Assembly (NCBI RefSeq): GCF_014640435.1
Contig: NZ_BMGY01000006.1
Span: 62,001-126,000 of the forward strand
DNA from: Hymenobacter frigidus
Lineage (GTDB): Bacteria > Bacteroidota > Bacteroidia > Cytophagales > Hymenobacteraceae
Direction of reading: 5' to 3'
DNA length: 64,000 bases
Shown: positions 59,594 through 64,000 of the stretch, one piece after another
Layout: every line of letters begins with the position of its first letter
How positions within the stretch are numbered: the stretch's first letter is position 1
Translations under genes and position numbers: made by a program
The notes under the pieces: model-generated
Database searches by the model: none
Told to the model about the DNA's origin: nothing
Seen by the model: only the letters and a program-made list of their open reading frames with translations

Positions 59594-60091
59594 TTAGCGG
59601 CGGCGCTTTTTGCCTGGTTTGGCCCGCGGTGGCTCCGAAGTGGGCGCAACAGTCGCTGCTTCGGCCGCCACCAACTCGTACACCCCTTTGTTGCCGGTAG
59701 GATAGCCGAGGATGGTGAGGGTGAGGTGCCGGCTGGTGGGGTCGAACCGAAACGTGCCGCGCTGTACATCCGCGCCTTTCAGGTCGGTGAAGGCGAAGCG
59801 GATGCTGTCGCCGGTCAGGGTGAAAGTGCCGGTTTGGTTGAAGTAATATGGCCGGCCGGGGACCACGATGCTCAGGTGCTTCTCATAGGTGCCATCGGGC
59901 CGAAGCAGGAGCGAGCCGCCCACGCCCCGCACAACAGTGGAGTCGGGGCTGGTGGTATCAAACACAGTGTAGGCCGTGTAATTATAGGTGGTGTAGAATG
60001 CTGGAGGCGAAGAAACCTGGGCGCGGGCGGCCACGGGCAGCAGACCGATTGACAGCAGCAATTGGAAGCGAAATATCTTAAGCATAATCAT
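59594..60091 (-). CDS. Exported lipocalin-like small protein
   Basis: 165 residues from the ATG at 60091 (a second ATG two codons later). Signal peptide ends VAARAQ. The body is beta-rich: LLLRPDGTYEKHLSIVVPGR, YYFNQTGTFTLTGDSIRFAF, GTFRFDPTSRHLTLTILGYP, consistent with a small lipocalin-like barrel. The end is basic (AKPGKKRRR). Function unknown; it resembles exported proteins of unknown role in Hymenobacter. Confidence 0.7.
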   Translation of the reverse strand: MIMLKIFRFQLLLSIGLLPVAARAQVSSPPAFYTTYNYTAYTVFDTTSPDSTVVRGVGGSLLLRPDGTYEKHLSIVVPGRPYYFNQTGTFTLTGDSIRFAFTDLKGADVQRGTFRFDPTSRHLTLTILGYPTGNKGVYELVAAEAATVAPTSEPPRAKPGKKRRR

Positions 60092-60262
60092 GACAAGCGG
60101 GTAGCCGGTTGGGCTACCCGCCGCACAAGGTAAAACCATACCACCTTTGCGGCTAGTTTGACGTTTGTTGATAATTGTGCATTCAGGCTATGCACAGCCA
60201 ACACCTGACCGTTTTTCAACAGAACCCTGCGCTCCTAAAAGTTAAAAACCCCGCTACAATCC

Positions 60263-60577
60263 GTGGATTTCCTGCGTGACCTCATCCGCCCCGCCGCCGA
60301 GCTGCCCGAAGCGAATGTGTGCCTCGTGGGCCTGCCCCTCGACTTTGGTACGGTGCTGAAAGGCGGCCGCGCCGGGGCCGCGCCGGGGCCGCGCCGGGGC
60401 CGCGCCGGGGCCGCGCACGCTCCCGATGCCATCCGGCGCGAGCTGCACCGCTACCACAAAACCTACAACCTGGAGCACGACATCAGTCTAACCGGCCTGC
60501 GCATTGCCGATGCCGGCAACCTGGCCCTGCGCCATTCCGACCATGCCCGCAATTTAGCTAACTCAAACAGCTTTTAA
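60263..60577 (+). pseudogene. Truncated arginase-family gene with in-frame repeat insertion
   Basis: 104 residues from GTG at 60263. The start reads as the N-terminus of an arginase/agmatinase/formimidoylglutamase: VCLVGLPLDFGTVLKGGRAG, then APDAIRRELHRYHKTYNLEH, LTGLRIADAGNLALRHS. A full enzyme has about 300 residues and needs the DxHxD and SxDxDxxDP metal motifs; all are missing. The frame ends in LANSNSF, where it runs into TTAGCTAACTCAAACAGCTT, a sequence also present at 9181. Between Gly-Gly and APDAI an 11-bp repeat adds 33 bp in frame. Confidence 0.75.
60367..60416 (+). repeat. Tandem 11-bp repeat, four copies plus a part
   Basis: CCGCGCCGGGG repeats perfectly at 60367, 60378, 60389 and 60400, then CCGCGC. 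Three extra units (33 bp) give 11 extra residues without shifting the frame. Confidence 0.9.
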
Positions 60578-60604
60578 GTAGCACCAGAAGCCGCTGGAGC
60601 GAGT

Positions 60605-60645
60605 AGAGCGAGTACCCCGGATTTTCAATTCGGGGTACTCGCTCT
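60605..60645. terminator. Bidirectional hairpin between convergent genes
   Basis: AGAGCGAGTACCCCG (60605-60619) pairs perfectly with CGGGGTACTCGCTCT (60631-60645). No T run. It lies between the arginase relic and the metallo-hydrolase gene end. Confidence 0.6.
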
Positions 60646-60674
60646 GGTCAGATTTGCGGGCCTCCCGAGCTATT

Positions 60675-61649
60675 TTAGCTGCTAAAGGTGGCTCGGGAAG
60701 CGTACTGCTGCTTTGGCTGCGTAGTCGCCGGCTTTCGGCCGCGCCGCCGGCCGCCAATCAGCAACCAAGCGGCCCCGGCGGCTAGGATGCTGGCCCCCAA
60801 TACGGCCGCCTGCATGGGTAGCTTGTCTTTGGGGGCTGGTGGTAGGTGCGCTACGCCATTGGCATCGGTGTGGGCGGGCTCGTGTACGTAGCGGCCGTGA
60901 GCGGGCACGGGGTAATTATCGGCTAGCTGGTGCAGGTCGGCGGCCGCTGTTGGACCCGTGATAACCGGGCCGTGGCCGCAGCCAATGGCTTGGGGCTCCA
61001 GCGCCGCCAGGGTTTGCACGGACTGGCGCGAGGCTGCCCAATCGTAGTTGAACGGCGTGCCTGCCCGGCTGATTTTGGGCCGGCTCAGCAAAACGGCGGG
61101 CACCGAATCGTGGTGGCAGGTAGCGAAGGCATCGGCCCCAATCAGCACGCGGTCGGCTTCGCGGAAGAAGGCCAGCTGGCCCGGCGCGTGGCCCGGCACG
61201 TGCAGCCAGCGCCAGTTCATGAGGTAGGGCGCGGCCGGCTCATCGGTGTTCAGGGCCTGCACTCGCTTGCCCAGGTTGGGCAGCTGCGCCGGGAAAAACC
61301 GGCTCATGAACGCCAGCGAGCCGCCCACGGTGGGGTCGCGCGGCGGGTACAGGGCCTGGCCGGTGAGGTAGGGCATTTCCAGCGGGTGCGCGATGACGGG
61401 CACCTGCCAATGGTCGGCCAGCTGCCGGGCCGAGCCCAGGTGGTCGAGGTGGCCGTGGGTGAGCAGGATGGCCTCGGGGCGAGTGCCGGGATAGAAGAGC
61501 TTGTTGGCGGCGGCGATGATGGTTTTGGCGCTACCGGGCAGGCCGGTGTCAATGAGCACCCATTCGCCGGGCGTGCCGGTTTCGACGAAATAAACGTTGA
61601 CAAAGCGCTGAATGCGAAGCTGGGTGACGCCAGCGGCTAGAGTATCCAT
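60675..61649 (-). CDS. Metallo-beta-lactamase-fold hydrolase with C-terminal membrane helix
   Basis: 324 residues from the ATG at 61649. MBL motif H65-x-H67-x-D69-H70 (LLTHGHLDHLG), then HVPGHAPGQLAFF and LIGADAFATCHH with further metal ligands, and GCGHGPVI. The C-terminal ~50 residues carry one membrane helix (~280-302; MQAAVLGASILAAGAAWLLI) and a basic end GGRRRGRKP. The enzyme domain would sit on the other side of the basic tail. It hydrolyses an unknown ester or thioester. Converges with the arginase relic. Confidence 0.88.
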   Translation of the reverse strand: MDTLAAGVTQLRIQRFVNVYFVETGTPGEWVLIDTGLPGSAKTIIAAANKLFYPGTRPEAILLTHGHLDHLGSARQLADHWQVPVIAHPLEMPYLTGQALYPPRDPTVGGSLAFMSRFFPAQLPNLGKRVQALNTDEPAAPYLMNWRWLHVPGHAPGQLAFFREADRVLIGADAFATCHHDSVPAVLLSRPKISRAGTPFNYDWAASRQSVQTLAALEPQAIGCGHGPVITGPTAAADLHQLADNYPVPAHGRYVHEPAHTDANGVAHLPPAPKDKLPMQAAVLGASILAAGAAWLLIGGRRRGRKPATTQPKQQYASRATFSS

Positions 61650-61841
61650 GAGCAAAAGGGGTTTGGTGCGAGAAGGAAGCGGCAGTTGGGAATACGAGAA
61701 ACGCGCCTGCGGGTGCTGAATTTTTTTTTAGGATGGCCGGTAACGAATCGAGCAAAGGCCGGGACTCTTTACGCCGGCAATCCGGTGGGCGAGTCCCGCA
61801 GCTGGCTTTTACTAATTCCCCAATCCTTTTTGTTCTTTCTT

Positions 61842-61901
61842 ATGAAAGTGCGTTTTTCTGCGTTGTTGCTGTTCGGCAGCACAGTGTGGGCTGATGGCTA
61901 A
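61842..61901 (+). pseudogene. Possible signal-peptide relic in a gene-poor gap
   Basis: ATG at 61842 gives MKVRFSALLLFGSTVWADG and then a stop. This is the start of an exported protein with nothing behind it. Nothing else gene-like is seen in 61650-62048. Confidence 0.3.
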
Positions 61902-62048
61902 GTGCGTAACCGTTGAGAAGGCTGATAAAAATCATCTCCGTCTGTGTCAATAGTCATTCCTGGAGGCGGGGCGATTTTCCAATTTTGCCAGACGGATGGG
62001 GCCGCTTCTCAAGCGGCTAGCAAGGCCCGGTTTCAGATGCATATTGCC

Positions 62049-63518
62049 ATGAAAACGCTGGAAATAATTTCGAATACGGAAGAAAAAGAGTTAGCCGACC
62101 ACGACATCACGGCGGCGGTGGAGCGGTTATTTACCATTAAAAAAGGGGTGGCTGCTCACCTCATCGACGTGACGGCCACCCAGGGGATTGTCACGCTCAG
62201 CGGCTACTCCGATAACCTGCTGGCCCGCGAGCGGGCCGAGGAGATTGCCAAAGCCGTGCGTGGCGTACGTGGCGTCATCAACAAAATTGGGGTGCGTGGC
62301 ATCGACCTGCCCGACGCTACCCTGCGCCGCGATGTGGAGGAAGCCCTCTTGCAGGATGCCGTGGCCTGCGAGTTTACCATTGGCTGCACGGTCTGCGAAG
62401 GGGAGGTGCTGCTGCTGGGCGAAGTGCCTTCGTGGTCCGAAAAACAGCTGATTTTGCGCGTGGTGAAAAGCGTGCGCGGCGTGCGCACCGTGGCCGACCG
62501 CCTGGTGGTATGCCACGTGGAGCGGGAACAGCTCGGCAATAGGTCGGAAGCCGAGCTGATTGCCGCCATTCAGGAAATGATTGACTGGGATATTCGCATC
62601 GACGGAGCCCAGGTACACGTGGGCACCCAACCCAGCGGCACGGTGGTGCTGAGCGGCGTGGTGGGCAGCGCCGCCGCGCGCAGCCAGACCATTGCCGCCG
62701 CCTGGCGCGCGGGTGCCACCCAGGTGCTGGCCGATGAGTTCACCGTGGTGCCCGGCGCGCTCCACCAGGAGTTGCGCGGCGAAAAATACCGGCCGCGCTC
62801 CGACGAAGAAATTCTCAAGGCCATTCAGGACTGCTTTCGCTACGACCCGCGCGTGCGCGCCGGCACTCCCGAGGTGGAAGTACACGCCGGCCGCGTGCTG
62901 CTGCGCGGCACCGTGAGCAACCTCAAGGCCCAGCGCACCGCCGAGCAGGATGCGCTGGGCGTAGTAGGCGTGTGGCTGGTAGACAACTACTTGCGCGTGC
63001 GCCCCCGTCGCAACGTGGCCGACCACGACATTCAGCGCCACGTGCAGGCCGCCCTGCTGCGCGACCCCTACCTGCTGCGCTACGCCGTGGAAGTGGTGGT
63101 GTATAACGGCAAAGTGAGCCTGTACGGCACCACGGACTGCCAGTTCGACAAGCTGCAGGCCGAGGACGTGGCTGCCGGCGTCACCGGCGTTGTTGCCGTC
63201 GAGAACCGGCTGGTGGTACCCAACTGGCACGCCACTACGGGCGGCGACTACTTTGCCTGCTACGTGAGCCACGCCGAGCCGGCCGCTGGCAAAATGCCCG
63301 ACAGCGATGCCCTCACGCGCAATATCCGGCAGCTGCTGTTCTGGTCGCCGGCCCTGAGCGGGCAGGAAATTGAGGTGCACGTGGCCGATGGCCGGGCCAC
63401 GCTCACCGGCACCGTGCACACGCCGCAGGACCGCCAGCACGCCGCCCACTTTGCCTTCGAAGGCGGGGCCTACGCCGTGGATAACCAGCTGCGCGTGCGC
63501 TACGGGCCGGAGGGCTAG
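62049..63518 (+). CDS. Protein of six BON domains
   Basis: 489 residues from the ATG at 62049, no signal peptide or membrane helix. Six BON-type repeats of ~75 residues follow each other: starts near 13, 89, 162, 245, 322 and 412, each with a helix (ITAAVERLF, LRRDVEEALL, LIAAIQEMI, ILKAIQDCF, IQRHVQAALL, LTRNIRQLLF) then strands G-x-V-x-L-x-G, a helix and a V-x-V-x-N-x-L/I end. BON domains bind phospholipid or membranes in OsmY-type proteins. Six in one cytosolic-looking protein is unusual. The next gene starts 47 bp on, probably the same transcript. Confidence 0.85.
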   Translation: MKTLEIISNTEEKELADHDITAAVERLFTIKKGVAAHLIDVTATQGIVTLSGYSDNLLARERAEEIAKAVRGVRGVINKIGVRGIDLPDATLRRDVEEALLQDAVACEFTIGCTVCEGEVLLLGEVPSWSEKQLILRVVKSVRGVRTVADRLVVCHVEREQLGNRSEAELIAAIQEMIDWDIRIDGAQVHVGTQPSGTVVLSGVVGSAAARSQTIAAAWRAGATQVLADEFTVVPGALHQELRGEKYRPRSDEEILKAIQDCFRYDPRVRAGTPEVEVHAGRVLLRGTVSNLKAQRTAEQDALGVVGVWLVDNYLRVRPRRNVADHDIQRHVQAALLRDPYLLRYAVEVVVYNGKVSLYGTTDCQFDKLQAEDVAAGVTGVVAVENRLVVPNWHATTGGDYFACYVSHAEPAAGKMPDSDALTRNIRQLLFWSPALSGQEIEVHVADGRATLTGTVHTPQDRQHAAHFAFEGGAYAVDNQLRVRYGPEG

Positions 63519-63565
63519 GCCCCACCGGTCTGGCCGCCCTTGCCGACCCACTCATTGCGCCTTCC

Positions 63566-64000
63566 ATGTTCGAAAACTCACTCCTTGACGAAACCGGGGC
63601 CACCGCTCAATTTGCCGGGCGGTTTTTCCGCGAGGGCTTCCGGCCGCGCTATGAGGTGGCCGAATTTCTGCACCAGTGCTACGTGGTGGGCTACCAGTCG
63701 CTGCCGATGGTGGGCATTACGGGGTTTATCATGGGCATGGTGCTCACGCTGCAAAGCCGGCCCACCATGGCCCAGTTCGGGGCCGAGTCCTGGATTCCAA
63801 CCATGGTGGGGCTCACCATCATTCGGGAGATGGGTCCCATCATCACGGGCCTGATTTTCGCGGGTAAGATTGGCTCCAGCATTGGGGCCGAGCTGGGCTC
63901 GATGCGCGTGACCGAGCAGATTGACGCCATGGAAGTATCGGGCACCAACCCGTTCAAGTACCTGGTGGTGACGAGGGTGCTGGCCACCACGCTCATGCTG
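63566..64000 (+). CDS. MlaE-type ABC transporter permease, N-terminal part
   Basis: The frame is open to the window end; 145 residues are present. MlaE/YrbE permease features: GITGFIMGMVLTLQSRPTMA, WIPTMVGLTIIREMGPIITG, LIFAGKIGSSIGAELGSMRV, TEQIDAMEVSGTNPFKYLVV. The ExxDAM…G-x-NP segment contacts the ATPase in this family. Complete proteins have ~260 residues. The system moves lipids between inner and outer membrane; an ATPase gene is expected downstream. Start ATG at 63566. Confidence 0.9.
   Translation, partial: MFENSLLDETGATAQFAGRFFREGFRPRYEVAEFLHQCYVVGYQSLPMVGITGFIMGMVLTLQSRPTMAQFGAESWIPTMVGLTIIREMGPIITGLIFAGKIGSSIGAELGSMRVTEQIDAMEVSGTNPFKYLVVTRVLATTLML

Noticed and set aside
60367..60416. 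11-bp tandem repeat as an iteron or origin
   Set aside because: It lies within the arginase-family reading frame, has no AT-rich neighbour, and no replication gene is near.

Overview
The window looks like chromosomal DNA of a GC-rich member of the Bacteroidetes, most likely Hymenobacter or a close relative. The evidence is a complete crtZ/crtI/crtB/crtW carotenoid block with a B12-type MerR regulator and an ECF sigma factor, a Bacteroidetes-style dcw (cell wall and division) cluster, two TonB-dependent receptors with carboxypeptidase-regulatory N-terminal domains, many small lipoproteins, a promoter of the TAnnTTTG type before mraZ, and several families of dispersed palindromes. The genus assignment is inference from gene content.

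Layout. 1-9.3 kb is accessory DNA: the tail of a histidine kinase, small lipoproteins and exported charged proteins, a two-component system (7373-5019, minus) whose two genes are separated by a palindrome nested in another palindrome, and several gene relics. 9.3-16.5 kb holds a charged exported protein, a large NERD-like/coiled-coil/WG-repeat membrane protein, a decayed YegP-like gene, and a small Cys protein-TonB receptor-MFS transporter operon. 16.4-27.7 kb carries tRNA-Leu(CAA), hscB, a monooxygenase-like protein, an HSL-type lipoprotein hydrolase, a SAM hydrolase divergent from phoH, a GNAT enzyme, a PhyH-type oxygenase, comEC and an enoyl-CoA hydratase.

27.8-35.4 kb is the pigment block: crtZ, a CarH-like regulator, an ECF sigma factor, crtI, crtB, a small helical protein, ispH, a DHCW-type cupin and crtW, closed by a strong terminator. 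IspH makes the isoprenoid precursors, CrtB and CrtI build and desaturate phytoene, and CrtZ and CrtW add hydroxyl and keto groups. A lycopene cyclase is not in the window. 35.6-39.0 kb (minus) is a metal-type locus: HYC_CC_PP-like protein, TonB receptor, secreted HMA protein.

39.2-56.4 kb is the dcw cluster in one direction: mraZ, rsmH, ftsL-like, ftsI (PBP with PASTA), murE, mraY, murD, ftsW, murG, murC, ftsQ, ftsA, ftsZ. It starts with a recognisable promoter overlapped by three 10-bp-spaced MraZ-type boxes and ends at a strong terminator. Most gaps inside it carry a palindrome.

56.5-64 kb is mixed: a low-GC lipoprotein gene bounded by attC-like sequences (a probable gene cassette), an acyltransferase, a YebC-family regulator, a truncated arginase-family gene carrying an 11-bp repeat expansion, a membrane-anchored metallo-hydrolase, a protein made of six BON domains, and the start of an MlaE-type permease that runs off the window.
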